From Winslowiella arboricola (GTDB lineage Bacteria; Pseudomonadota; Gammaproteobacteria; Enterobacterales; Enterobacteriaceae): a stretch of 64,000 nucleotides of DNA. The notes under the pieces were generated by a model. That model saw only the letters and a program-made list of their open reading frames with translations, had not been told where the DNA came from and did no database searches. Positions 31,167 to 41,600 of the stretch are shown here, piece after piece (within the stretch, counting starts at the first letter, position 1; each line of letters opens with the position of its first letter). The translations under genes were made by a program, and so were the position numbers. The DNA lies in the NCBI RefSeq assembly GCF_025527015.1, contig NZ_JAODIM010000036.1, positions 124,001 through 188,000 on the forward strand, read 5' to 3'.

Positions 31167-34100
31167 ATGTCCAATTCAAACCCATATCCCTATGGCTTGT
31201 ATGATCCAGCAGATGAAAGTGATAGCTGTGGCGTGGGTTTCCTCACACGTAAGGACGGCGAGCAGACCCATGAGATACTGCAGATGGCGCACAGCGCCCT
31301 GTGCACCGTACCTCATCGCGGGGGCATGTCGGCCGAAGGCGTAGGTGACGGAGCCGGGGTTAACGTCGATCTCTCTTTGCACTTCTTCCGTAAAATTACT
31401 GGCCAGCCGCTGGAGTTCGGACGCTTTGGCGTCGGTAACTTCTTTGTGCCAAAAGATAGCGAACTGCGCGCCAACGCCGAGCGCCTGGTGGCCGATATCC
31501 TCGCCTCATATGGCTTTACCACTATTTTAAAGCGTGACCTACCACTGGACGCCAGCGTTCTGCGTCCGGCGGCCGCGCAATTCCAGCTACCTATTGTTCA
31601 GTGGGTGTTTACTGCCCCGCAGGATGTGGCTAATCAAAGCGAGTTTGAAAAGCGCATTTACCGCGCGCTGCTGGATATTGAGGCCCGCGCCTTTACCGAA
31701 AGCGAATTTGGCGGACTTTATCCGCTCTCGCTCTCTTCGCGTACGCAGGTACTGAAAGCGCGCCTTAACTCAAATGAAGTGATTCCTTATTTCCAGGATC
31801 TGACCGATCCGGATCATCAGGTGCGCGGCCTGTTTTTCCACACCCGCTTTTCGACTAACACCGATCCGCACACCACCATGGCGCAGCCGTTCCGCCTGAT
31901 GGCGCATAACGGTGAGCTGAATACCGACCGTAAAAACCGCATTGCCGAAGCGGCGCTGGCGCTGGCGCGCGGCAAAAAAATCGTGCGTCCTAAAGGCCAG
32001 TCCGACAGCTCACGTCTCGATCAGAGTATCCACAGCCGTCTGATGGAAGACGATCTGGATCTGATCCTCGCGGTGGTATCAATGATGCCGCCAGCATGGG
32101 AAAACGATGACTCGTTATCGCCAGGCGTGCGCGCCATGCTGGAATATTTCTCTTTATATGAAGAGAAAAATGACGGCCCGGCGGCACTGATTTTTGGTAA
32201 TGGTGAAATTATTGGCGCGCGTCTCGACCGCCTTGGCCTGCGCCCGCTGCGCTCGGTTGAAACCGCGGAGTATATTGGCGCGATGTCGGAAGCCGGCCAG
32301 ATCGCCTTCCCGCCGGAAAGCGTATTACGCCGTGGCCGTATCGAAGCTGGCGGCATGCTCTATTACGATCACAGCGCAAAGCGCAGCTTCACCACCATTG
32401 AAGCGCTGGAAAAACTGGCGACTGAGCAGGATTATCCGGCGCTGCTGGCGCAATCACGCGTCACCCTGCAAGATCTGCCGGTGATTGCCGCCGAGCAGCA
32501 AGGCTCGCCACTGCGTTACAGCGGCGATCTGAAAACCTATCAGCGGTTTGTGGCTTACTACTACAACCAGGAAAGCTTCAAATTTATGATGGATCCGATG
32601 CTGAACACCGGCGCTGAGAAAATTTCAGCCATGGGTTACGGCAATGCGATCAACGGCTTATCCGATCATGAAGGCGGCATGGCGCACTACTTCTCCCAGC
32701 GCTTTGCCCAGGTAACGAACCCACCGTTAGACTCCATTCGTGAAGTTGACGGCATGACCCTACGCGTGGCGCTGGGCGCCAAACCGCATCTGGGACGCAG
32801 CAAAGGCCGGCAGATCATTGTGCCGACGCCGATCCTGACCCATCTGGATATGCTGCAGTTACGTGAGCAGGACGTCGCCCCTTACGCCCGTTTTGAAATG
32901 CTGTATGAGCCGGTGCTCGGTACTGACGCGCAGAGCCGGCTGGATAACGCCGGTACGCTGGAACTCGCTATCGATGACCTCGCGCAGCAAGTGGTCGATT
33001 TCGCCCGTGAACAGGGTGGCATCGCGGTACTTACCGACCGCCATATCTCTTCAAGCCGTGCAGCAATGCCAATGCTGCTGGTGGTCTCCGCCATCAACCA
33101 GCGTCTGGTACAGGAAGGCCTGCGTCTGGATGTGTCGCTGGTCGTGGAGAGTGGTCAGAGCATCTCCTCGCACCATATCGCCGCAGCGCTGGGTTTTGGC
33201 GCCTCCGCTATCTATCCACTCGGTGTGCAGATGCGTGCCGAAGAGAAATATGGCGAAGGCGAGGAAGGCAACAAAGCGTTTAAACGCTATGCCAAAGCGG
33301 CTGAAAAAGCGCTGATGAAAACCATGGGTAAAGTTGGACTCTGTACCGTGGAGAGCTATAGCTGTGGCGAATTCTTCGAGCCGAACTTCCTTGATACCGA
33401 AGATGCCGTGCTGAAGAAATATTTCCCGAATATCAGAACGCCGGTTGGCGGCGCTGGCTTTGCTTCTATCGCCCAGATGGCGGTGGACTGGCATCAGAGC
33501 GCGCTGAAAATTCAGGGCGAATCTGAAGTGCCGCTGCTCGGTCTGTTTAAAGAGCGTGCGGAAGGCGCCGGTCACTCTTACGGCACCATTGCGGTACGTA
33601 CCTTTATCGATATGACGGAGCAGCCGATCCGCTTTGCCGACAAGCCGCGCGAAGAGGATCAGTTTATCCGCCTGCTGACGCTGGCAAAGCTGGACAATGC
33701 TTTCAATATCAAAGCGACGTCATTTAAAGACAGCAGCTTTGAGCGTATCCCGAACGAGGTAATCGACGCCTTTACCATTACGCCGGATTACCGTCAGTTC
33801 TCCAGCCTGATGCACCAGGAACGTAAACGACGTCCTGCCGCGCTGCGTGACATTCTCGCCTTCCCGGCGGATCTGACCCATGTCGACAGCATCGCTGAGT
33901 TCTCGCGCAAACTGGGCCGTTACTCATTAATTAACAATGGCTTTGCGGTACGCGGCCTGGTATGTGAAAGCAGCGAAGGCGGAAATCAGTTTACCCTGCG
34001 CCTGACCGATGCAATTGAAGGCCTGAAATCAGAAAACGAGCGCCTGGCCGCGCTGGATATCGCGCTGAAAAATCGTTTCGACAGTGAAATCGAAAGCAGC

Positions 34101-36695
34101 GAAATCATCAACGGCGTGCTGCAGGTGGTTGCTAATTGCAAAGCGGCTGACTATCTGTCACGTCTGTTTACCACCTCTCCTTCGCTGCCGTTAAGCGAAG
34201 TGCAACCGGCCAGCGAAATCACCCGCACCTTTGCTTCCGGTGCGATGAGTCATGGCGCGCTGGTCGCCCCGGCGCATGAAGCGGTCGCGCATGGCACCAA
34301 TATGGTTGGCGGCATGAGTAACTGTGGTGAAGGTGGCGAACACTATTCACGTCACGGCACCATCCGTGCTTCACGCATCAAACAGCTGGCCTCTGGCCGC
34401 TTCGGTGTCTGGGCTGCCTATCTGGCGGATCCGATGCTGGAAGAGCTGGAGATCAAAATTGGTCAGGGCGCAAAACCTGGCGAAGGCGGTCAGTTACCGT
34501 CAGCGAAAGTGACGGTTGAGATCGCGGCAGCGCGTGGCGGTACGCCGGGCGTGGAGCTGGTATCCCCGCCTCCGCATCACGATACCTATTCGATTGAAGA
34601 TTTGGCGCAGCTGATCCATGACTGTAAAGCAGCGCGCGTACGGGTGATCGTTAAACTGGTCTCTTCTGAAGGTATTGGCACCATCGCGGTCGGCGTAGCG
34701 AAAGCAGGCGCGGATGTGATTAACGTCGCCGGTAACACCGGCGGTACCGGTGCGGCTTCAGTAACCAGCCTCAAATACACCGGACGCGTGGCGGAAATCG
34801 GCATTGCTGAAGTGCATCAGGCGCTGTGCGCCAACGGCCTGCGTGAGAAAGTGATCTTACGCTGTTCCGGCGCGCAGCAGACTGGCAGTGACGTAATGAA
34901 ATCGGCACTGCTGGGCGGCGACAGTTTTGAGTTCGGTACTACCGCACTGATGATGCTGAAATGTGTGATGGCGAAAAACTGTAACGTCAAATGCCCGGCC
35001 GGTCTGACCACCAATGCCGAAGCCTTTGATGGCGATCCGCGTCAGCTGGCGCAGTACTTTATCAACGTGGCGCACGAAGTGCGTGAAATGCTGGCGCGTC
35101 TGGGTCTGCGCTCGCTGCGTGAAGCGCGTGGCCGTTCGGATCTGCTGCACCTGATGGATCACCCACGCGAAGTCGGCAAACTGGATCTGCGCGCCATGCT
35201 GACAGTGGTGCCGGAGCAAAAAATCGCCCGTCCGGTCTATCTGGAAAAAGATTTCGAACTGGATAACGGCTGGTTAGCGCAGCTGAACAGCGAACTGTTC
35301 GCCCAGGGTTGCACTGACATTAAACTGGGTAATGGCATAACGCTAAACAACCGTAACAAAAGCGTCGGTGGACAGTTATCGATCGATATCGAGCGCGCAC
35401 TGAACCACCAGCTGGATGCTGCGCAGCTGAGCGCGATCCCGGCCGCCCTGCTCGACGATCGCGGCCGTCGCTATCTGGCACCGGCGACGGTGAATATTGC
35501 TACCGTCGGCTCGGCTGGCCAGTCCTATGGCGTATTCTGCAATGACGGTATGCGACTGGATCACAGCGGCACCTGTAATGACGGCGTCGGTAAAGGACAG
35601 TGCGGCGGCGAAATTGTTGTCAGATCGCCGGGTGGCGGTTCGCAGGATGCTGATGGCAACGTACTGATTGGTAACTTTGCCCTGTTTGGCGCCACCGGCG
35701 GACGTCTGTTTGTGCAGGGTCAGGCGGGCGACCGCTTTGCGGTACGTAACTCCGGCGCCACGGCGGTGGTTGAAGGGGTCGGTGATTTCTGCTGCGAATA
35801 TATGACTAATGGCGCAATCCTTAACCTCGGCACTTTCGGTAAAGGTTTTGGTAACGGTATGAGCGGCGGTTTCGCTTACCAGTACGACCCGTATGGCGCA
35901 TTAGCCGCCCACGCTGCCGGTGACTCGGTGTTGTTTGGCTCGATTGCCGAAGACGATGAGATGGCGCGCGTACACAAACAAGCGGTGCTGACGATGCTGA
36001 ACTGGCATCTGGACGCCACCGGTTCTGAACGTGCCGCCTGGCTGCTGCAGCACTGGGAAACCGAGTGCCAGCACTTTGTCTACGTGATGCCGCGCTCATT
36101 GCTGCTGTATCAGGATGGCGCTGAAATTCTGAAGGCGAAAACGCGTAAGGATCTGCTGGAAGAGCTGTCGACTGCGCTGGCCGGCCATCAGGTAACGAAA
36201 TTCAAAAACGCCTGGCGCAACAAGCAGACTATCGCGAATGGCTCGGTGCCAGCTTATGGCGCTACCGACACGCCAGAAATGTTTGTGTTGCTGAATAACT
36301 ACACCGTGCTCAGTTCTGCTCAACAGCTGGCGCTGTCGCGTCTGCCGAAAGGCACTGCGGTAGAAGATGCGGCGATGGAGAAAGCGGTGCGTAACCTGCT
36401 GATGACCGAAGATTTTGCGTTAATCAGTAAGTTGCAGCGTCATGCCCGCGCGGCGATTGAAAATTATAGTGATGAAGAGCTCTCTTGCCTGATTGCCGCG
36501 AAACGCATGTCAGATTACAAGGCAGCACTGACGCAACGTAACATTCGTTCAATGGACAGTCTGGCCACCTATGGCTGGATCATTTATCAGGATGCGCGTA
36601 ACAGACAGGTTCTGGGACGACTGCCTGACTTTGAGGAGTTGTTTGCCCGTGCCGCACTGCCAGAACTGGCGGCCGCGGTGGGTAAGCTGGCCTGA
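31167..36695 (+). CDS. Glutamate-synthase-like large protein, extended (GltB-related)
   Basis: A 1842-residue protein homologous along its length to GltB, which is usually about 1490-1520. The N-terminal glutaminase domain begins after a 20-residue propeptide at C21 (DSCGVGF). A central domain follows (FAQVTNPPLDSIREVDG). The FMN domain (GEGGEHYSRHG, GAKPGEGGQLP, SPPPHHDTYSIEDLAQL) carries three Cys at 1266, 1272 and 1276 for the 3Fe-4S cluster. The spacing is CX5CX3C, one residue shorter than the common CX5CX4C. A beta-helix domain is at about 1470-1620, then about 190 extra residues of unknown role; further extra sequence precedes the FMN domain. No gltD follows; a CysJ-type reductase does. 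Probable reaction: glutamine + 2-oxoglutarate to two glutamate, electron source NADPH through the partner (inferred). Confidence 0.8.
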   Translation: MSNSNPYPYGLYDPADESDSCGVGFLTRKDGEQTHEILQMAHSALCTVPHRGGMSAEGVGDGAGVNVDLSLHFFRKITGQPLEFGRFGVGNFFVPKDSELRANAERLVADILASYGFTTILKRDLPLDASVLRPAAAQFQLPIVQWVFTAPQDVANQSEFEKRIYRALLDIEARAFTESEFGGLYPLSLSSRTQVLKARLNSNEVIPYFQDLTDPDHQVRGLFFHTRFSTNTDPHTTMAQPFRLMAHNGELNTDRKNRIAEAALALARGKKIVRPKGQSDSSRLDQSIHSRLMEDDLDLILAVVSMMPPAWENDDSLSPGVRAMLEYFSLYEEKNDGPAALIFGNGEIIGARLDRLGLRPLRSVETAEYIGAMSEAGQIAFPPESVLRRGRIEAGGMLYYDHSAKRSFTTIEALEKLATEQDYPALLAQSRVTLQDLPVIAAEQQGSPLRYSGDLKTYQRFVAYYYNQESFKFMMDPMLNTGAEKISAMGYGNAINGLSDHEGGMAHYFSQRFAQVTNPPLDSIREVDGMTLRVALGAKPHLGRSKGRQIIVPTPILTHLDMLQLREQDVAPYARFEMLYEPVLGTDAQSRLDNAGTLELAIDDLAQQVVDFAREQGGIAVLTDRHISSSRAAMPMLLVVSAINQRLVQEGLRLDVSLVVESGQSISSHHIAAALGFGASAIYPLGVQMRAEEKYGEGEEGNKAFKRYAKAAEKALMKTMGKVGLCTVESYSCGEFFEPNFLDTEDAVLKKYFPNIRTPVGGAGFASIAQMAVDWHQSALKIQGESEVPLLGLFKERAEGAGHSYGTIAVRTFIDMTEQPIRFADKPREEDQFIRLLTLAKLDNAFNIKATSFKDSSFERIPNEVIDAFTITPDYRQFSSLMHQERKRRPAALRDILAFPADLTHVDSIAEFSRKLGRYSLINNGFAVRGLVCESSEGGNQFTLRLTDAIEGLKSENERLAALDIALKNRFDSEIESSEIINGVLQVVANCKAADYLSRLFTTSPSLPLSEVQPASEITRTFASGAMSHGALVAPAHEAVAHGTNMVGGMSNCGEGGEHYSRHGTIRASRIKQLASGRFGVWAAYLADPMLEELEIKIGQGAKPGEGGQLPSAKVTVEIAAARGGTPGVELVSPPPHHDTYSIEDLAQLIHDCKAARVRVIVKLVSSEGIGTIAVGVAKAGADVINVAGNTGGTGAASVTSLKYTGRVAEIGIAEVHQALCANGLREKVILRCSGAQQTGSDVMKSALLGGDSFEFGTTALMMLKCVMAKNCNVKCPAGLTTNAEAFDGDPRQLAQYFINVAHEVREMLARLGLRSLREARGRSDLLHLMDHPREVGKLDLRAMLTVVPEQKIARPVYLEKDFELDNGWLAQLNSELFAQGCTDIKLGNGITLNNRNKSVGGQLSIDIERALNHQLDAAQLSAIPAALLDDRGRRYLAPATVNIATVGSAGQSYGVFCNDGMRLDHSGTCNDGVGKGQCGGEIVVRSPGGGSQDADGNVLIGNFALFGATGGRLFVQGQAGDRFAVRNSGATAVVEGVGDFCCEYMTNGAILNLGTFGKGFGNGMSGGFAYQYDPYGALAAHAAGDSVLFGSIAEDDEMARVHKQAVLTMLNWHLDATGSERAAWLLQHWETECQHFVYVMPRSLLLYQDGAEILKAKTRKDLLEELSTALAGHQVTKFKNAWRNKQTIANGSVPAYGATDTPEMFVLLNNYTVLSSAQQLALSRLPKGTAVEDAAMEKAVRNLLMTEDFALISKLQRHARAAIENYSDEELSCLIAAKRMSDYKAALTQRNIRSMDSLATYGWIIYQDARNRQVLGRLPDFEELFARAALPELAAAVGKLA

Positions 36696-36761
36696 TTGCC
36701 GGTTAATTTGAATTCGAATTTTTACAGAACACGATAAAACGGGATTGAGCAGATAAAACCG

Positions 36762-38513
36762 ATGAAAATTCCTTATATTCCTGAAGATGCGCCATTTAAT
36801 GGTGAACAGAAATATTGGCTGGCGGGTTTCCTTGCTGGCCTCCATTCGCGCCTGCTGGTGCTGGAAGACAAGCCGCAGGTCGCAAGTGGCGCGGCGGCGA
36901 CCACTCAGTTGCATATTCTGTTTGGCTCCCAGACCGGCAATGCTGAAGCCTTAGCGCAAAGCGCGGCCAAAGCGGCGCGCGCTAAAGGCCTGGTCCCGGT
37001 GGTGCAGGGGCTGGGTGAAGTCGATATCGACGTGTTCGCCACCATGCGCCATGTGCTGATTATCACCTCCACCTATGGCGAAGGCGAAATGCCGGATAAC
37101 GCGCAGCTGTTCTGGCAGGCAATCTCCGCCAGCACGGCGCCGCGTCTGGAACAGATGCACTTCGCGGTGCTGGCGATTGGCGATACCGGTTACGATGGTT
37201 TCTGCCAGGCAGGTAAATTCTTTGATATGCGTCTTGAGCAGCTGGGCGCCAAACGCGTTACCGATCGTATTGATTGTGATATCGACTACGAAGAGCCATC
37301 CGATAGCTGGATTGCCGGCTCAATGCCGCTGTTTGCCGCCAGTGCCGGCAGCACCGGTGCCGCGCTGGATAACCTGCCAGAAGCGCCGGTGATCCCGGGG
37401 AGCAACAAGCAGAACCCGTATGCCGCCGCGCTGGTGACCAATAAGCGTCTGTCAGGTGCCGACTCCGCTAAAGATATTCGCCACTTTGAATTTGATCTCA
37501 CCGACAGCGGCCTTAAGTATGAAGTAGGTGATGCACTGGGCGTGTTCCCGGTGAATGATCCGACGCTGGTTAAATTACTGCTGACCCAGCTGAAATCTGA
37601 CTATGACACGCCGGTGCCGGGCTTCGACCGCACGCTGGGCGACCTGCTGACTTATCAGTTTGAGATCTCTGAGCCATCACGTAAGTTGATCGATTGGGTC
37701 GGTCAGAACACCACTAACCAGGAACTGCGTCATATCCTGCAGCATGACGATAAAGACACTATGGGTATCTGGTTGTGGGGCAAAGACACCCTCGATCTGC
37801 TGCAGCTGGATCTGACGCGCACGCTGAGCGTCACTGAGTTCGTAGCGCTGCTGCGCCCATTGCAGCATCGCGCGTATTCCATCTCTTCCAGCCAGAAAGC
37901 ACATCCAAACCAGGTGCATCTGACGATTGCATCCGTGCGCTATCACAGCACCGGCCGCGCGCGTAATGGCGTCTGCTCCACTTATCTGGCCGAACGTGTT
38001 GGACGGGGCGAAAAGCCAGCGATCTTTATTTCGCCGAACAAAGCCTTCCGCGTACCAGCGAATGGCGACGCGCCACTGATTATGGTTGGCCCGGGAACCG
38101 GTATCGCGCCATTCCGCGCCTTCCTGCAGGAGCGTCAGGCCTGTGATGCCAAAGGCAAGAACTGGCTGTTCTTTGGCGATCAGCATCAGGAACATGATTA
38201 CGTCTATCAGGATGAACTGGCCGAGTGGCAGCAGAGCGGCCTGCTGACGCGCCTGGATCTGGCGTTCTCGCGCGATCAGGCGGAAAAAATCTATGTGCAG
38301 AACCGTATGCTGGAGCAAGGCGCTGAACTGTATGCCTGGCTGCAGGAAGGCGCTTACTTCTACGTTTGTGGCGATGCTTCACGCATGGCGAAAGATGTGG
38401 ATAAAGCGCTGTATCAGGTCATTACTCAGTTTGGCGGTCTGTCAGAAGAAGGCGCAGCCGAGTATGTGGATAAACTGAAGAAAGAGAAGCGCTATCTGCG
38501 CGACGTTTATTAA
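36762..38513 (+). CDS. CysJ-like diflavin reductase (NADPH-cytochrome P450 reductase family)
   Basis: A 583-residue flavoprotein: flavodoxin-like FMN domain at about 50-190 (LFGSQTGNAEA, STYGEGEMPDN), FAD domain with RAYSISSS near residue 370, NADPH-binding GPGTGIAPFRAFLQER near 445 and a CysJ-type end (KRYLRDVY). Such proteins pass electrons from NADPH through FAD and FMN to a partner enzyme. The cysI and cysH genes are absent; the only neighbour is the GltB-like gene 66 bp upstream in the same direction, so it is the likely partner, in place of GltD. A terminator follows. Confidence 0.85.
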   Translation: MKIPYIPEDAPFNGEQKYWLAGFLAGLHSRLLVLEDKPQVASGAAATTQLHILFGSQTGNAEALAQSAAKAARAKGLVPVVQGLGEVDIDVFATMRHVLIITSTYGEGEMPDNAQLFWQAISASTAPRLEQMHFAVLAIGDTGYDGFCQAGKFFDMRLEQLGAKRVTDRIDCDIDYEEPSDSWIAGSMPLFAASAGSTGAALDNLPEAPVIPGSNKQNPYAAALVTNKRLSGADSAKDIRHFEFDLTDSGLKYEVGDALGVFPVNDPTLVKLLLTQLKSDYDTPVPGFDRTLGDLLTYQFEISEPSRKLIDWVGQNTTNQELRHILQHDDKDTMGIWLWGKDTLDLLQLDLTRTLSVTEFVALLRPLQHRAYSISSSQKAHPNQVHLTIASVRYHSTGRARNGVCSTYLAERVGRGEKPAIFISPNKAFRVPANGDAPLIMVGPGTGIAPFRAFLQERQACDAKGKNWLFFGDQHQEHDYVYQDELAEWQQSGLLTRLDLAFSRDQAEKIYVQNRMLEQGAELYAWLQEGAYFYVCGDASRMAKDVDKALYQVITQFGGLSEEGAAEYVDKLKKEKRYLRDVY

Positions 38514-38540
38514 TTCTCAGTAAAGAGCAATTATGATGAA

Positions 38541-38565
38541 AAGCGGCAAAAATGCCGCTTTTTTA
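38541..38565 (+). terminator. Terminator after the diflavin reductase gene
   Basis: A stem AAGCGGCA / TGCCGCTT with a 4-base loop, followed by TTTTTA. It closes the glutamate-synthase-like operon 28 bp past its stop and separates it from the giant genes. Confidence 0.85.
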
Positions 38566-38659
38566 TAATCAAAATCTCCCTCCCCACCCTCGCACAGCAT
38601 CCCATCACCACTACACTTAATTGCTTACGGATATCATCCTTGCAAGGAATTGAGTTGTT

Positions 38660-41600
38660 ATGGATAACAACATTACTGTGACCGGCGCCGCTGCCGCGCT
38701 ATGCCCTGACAGGACCGTCTTAACTGCTGTATGCCCGCTGCCGGTCAGCAATATTCAGAATGTGCAATATATCGCCCCCGGCGACAACCGTTACAGCCGT
38801 CATCCCCTGTGCAGCGAAGGGGAACTCTTTTTTGATGCCCTTGATACTCAGCCCTGGCTGCAATCCTCATCCGGCTGGCCATCCTTCAGCACTCTGAGCG
38901 CGCTGGTCAAAGACGCGATCCACCTCCAGCTGAACCGGCTCAGCCGCACAGCCGTTGCCACCAGCCTGCTGCATATGATGCCCGCCGATCTCAGTAAACT
39001 GCTGGCCGCCGTGCTGATTTGCAGCCACCCGGGAAAAGAGTTGCTCTCGCTGACGGGCTATCTCGGCGGTATGGAACTGCTTAATCAGCTGATCCACACC
39101 GTCGCAGGCGCGACTTCAACGGCGGCGATACTCTCCGGTTTGCCGGGATTGCTGCTGATCTGGCTACAGCGACATCACCTCTCACTTAGCGAAAGCCTGA
39201 CTGAAAGCTGTTTGATTCTGCTCAGCAGCGGGCTGGCGCTTTGCGCAGCGGCAGATATCACGCAACCTGGCTGGCTGCTGAACCTGCACGAACAGGTGCT
39301 CGCGCCGGTAACCCAGCTCTGTGCAGAGAGCGCTTGTACTACGCTGGTTACCACCGGCATCACATTAATCGTCGGCCTGTACGCCATGCTGCGGCTGAGC
39401 AGCGGCTCAACGGAGAGGCTTCCGCAGGCAAATATCCTGATACATGGCGCCAGGATAATTCAGGGATTGTGGGCGCTCTCCGCAAAAAGCCAGGATTATC
39501 AGCGGCTGTACAACATTGAACACCAGCAGCAGCAGACTAAAAGCTGGTACCAGCGCACTCACGGCAAAGCTTATCAGGAGGATCTGGCGGCAAAGGCATT
39601 AAATCGCGCAGTGCTGCGCTGCCTGCCAAAAGCGGTTTTGCGGCAGAAAGATTATAACAGCGCGCATTTTTATCAGGCTTATCAGCAGACTGAGCAGCAA
39701 ATTATCAATCAGCAGCTGTCAGTGTGCCCGCTGGGGGGAAGAGATATCCGCCCACTGACCGCCGCCGTTAAGGAGACAATAACGGAAAACGTCCTCTCAG
39801 CGTCGGAAGACGGCGCGGTATCGTTACCGTTGCTGGTCTCCGGTGCCGTCATCGCTGGCGCAGCGGCTTCTCCTTCATGGTGGAGAGGGCGCACGGCATT
39901 ATCTCTCGCCGCGACGGGCATCACCCTGGCGACCGTAGCGGGTGTGCGCTATCTTCGTCAGGCGCACACAGCAGACAAGCCAGATAAAAGCAGTAATATT
40001 TGTTTCAATATGATTAACGCCATCAGACGCTTTCTCTCTTCCGACAACACCGGAGCGACTCTGGCAGTGGAATTACTTAGCTGGCTCTTCGATGAGAAAA
40101 GCAATCTTGATTTAGTACGTGCCAATCAGTTGCTGGACAGCTTGAATATTACCACCTTCAGAAGCATCGATTATCATGATATGAATGATCAGCTGGTCAT
40201 TATCTTATCTTACCTGTTGAGCGATGAAAATAAAAACAGCCCGGAAGAGATCGACAATATCATTATAAAAATACATGCCGGTTATATTTCCACCTGGTAT
40301 AAATTTGTCGTAGAGAAAAAGAATGACGTGATAAAAAACATTCTTAACGACTTACGTAAAGAGTGCGCTAAAGAATATTTAGCCAGGGGTATTCATAGCC
40401 GATTTGGCATGAATAAGATCACCGAATTTATTTTATCCCAGATAGTACCTAATTTACTCTTTATGGAAGAAAACGGCAGAAGCCATGAACCGTTGATTTC
40501 TAAAAATGGCTATTATCTGTGGAATTACATTGGCAAAAAACTGCTGGAAAACCGTGATTTCGGCAGCGCCAGTATTACCACTGCCTTAAGGGAAGGATTT
40601 ATTGATGGATTCTTTATTTCCGGCTTGCGTATTTATGACAATCTCAATTCCTCAGCAGCTGAGGTGGTCGAAGAACTGAAAGAAGAATATGATGCAATAA
40701 ACCGCAATGCGGTAGCATATCACAAGCAAGACAGAGAACTTGCCAGACTACCGATTATTACCATGGATGATATTATCAAGAAATTCTATCCCGGCATTGA
40801 TATCGATGCGGCACAGGATTTTAATATCCTGTCACTGCTGGTCAGAACAGAAGGACATATGGATAATCAGACGCGAACTTTAATTGGCTGCACAAGCTTT
40901 CGTGATCTTATCCGCAATCTGGACGATGGTTTTACCCTGCTACATCAGCTTCTGCCGCAAAAAACACCTGACGCATTGCGAAATTATAATATTAGCGGTA
41001 GCCGAAAATTATTTTCGTTAAAAGATCATGCTACCCGTGCCGAATTATATGATGAATTTGAAAAGTCTTATCAGGACATGTGCGAAAAACACCTGGCTTT
41101 GTACAATGATATTGTCGAAAAAGCTTTTATGAACTTGCCGGAAGATGACTTTGACTTTCTTCATCATCATGACACCTGTTTTATTGCGATAGACTTTGAA
41201 GTCAAAAGATTGAGTTATTTTCAATATTTTTTCTATCCGAAATTTTTCCGTCTGCGTCCGGCAGTCAGAGAAAAGGTCCTCTACAATCGTCGCCCCCACT
41301 ACAAAGTGGGTAAATTCTTCATCGCCTGGAATAGAAAATCACAAGAAAAGCGCTTTTATTTGCTGCAAATTGAATATATCCGCTCTCATTTTCGTCAGTT
41401 GCCGATATGGCGTTTACCGATAAATAAAACCGAAGATATTCCTGCTCTGGAAAAAAGTGTGCTGGATGAAAATTTCATTTTTACCGATCTGCAACCCTTT
41501 ACCGACCTTTGCGGTGAAATCAAAGAACCCAATACAACAATACACAGCCATATGTCGAGGAGCGGCGAGTTCTTTTCTGAGCGTTACCAAAAATACAAAA

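Noticed and set aside
30765-31185. Three small minus-strand open frames (about 66-69 codons) before the glutamate-synthase-like gene
   Set aside because: They overlap each other and the start of a real gene, have no ribosome sites and look like no family; treated as chance frames in a regulatory region.
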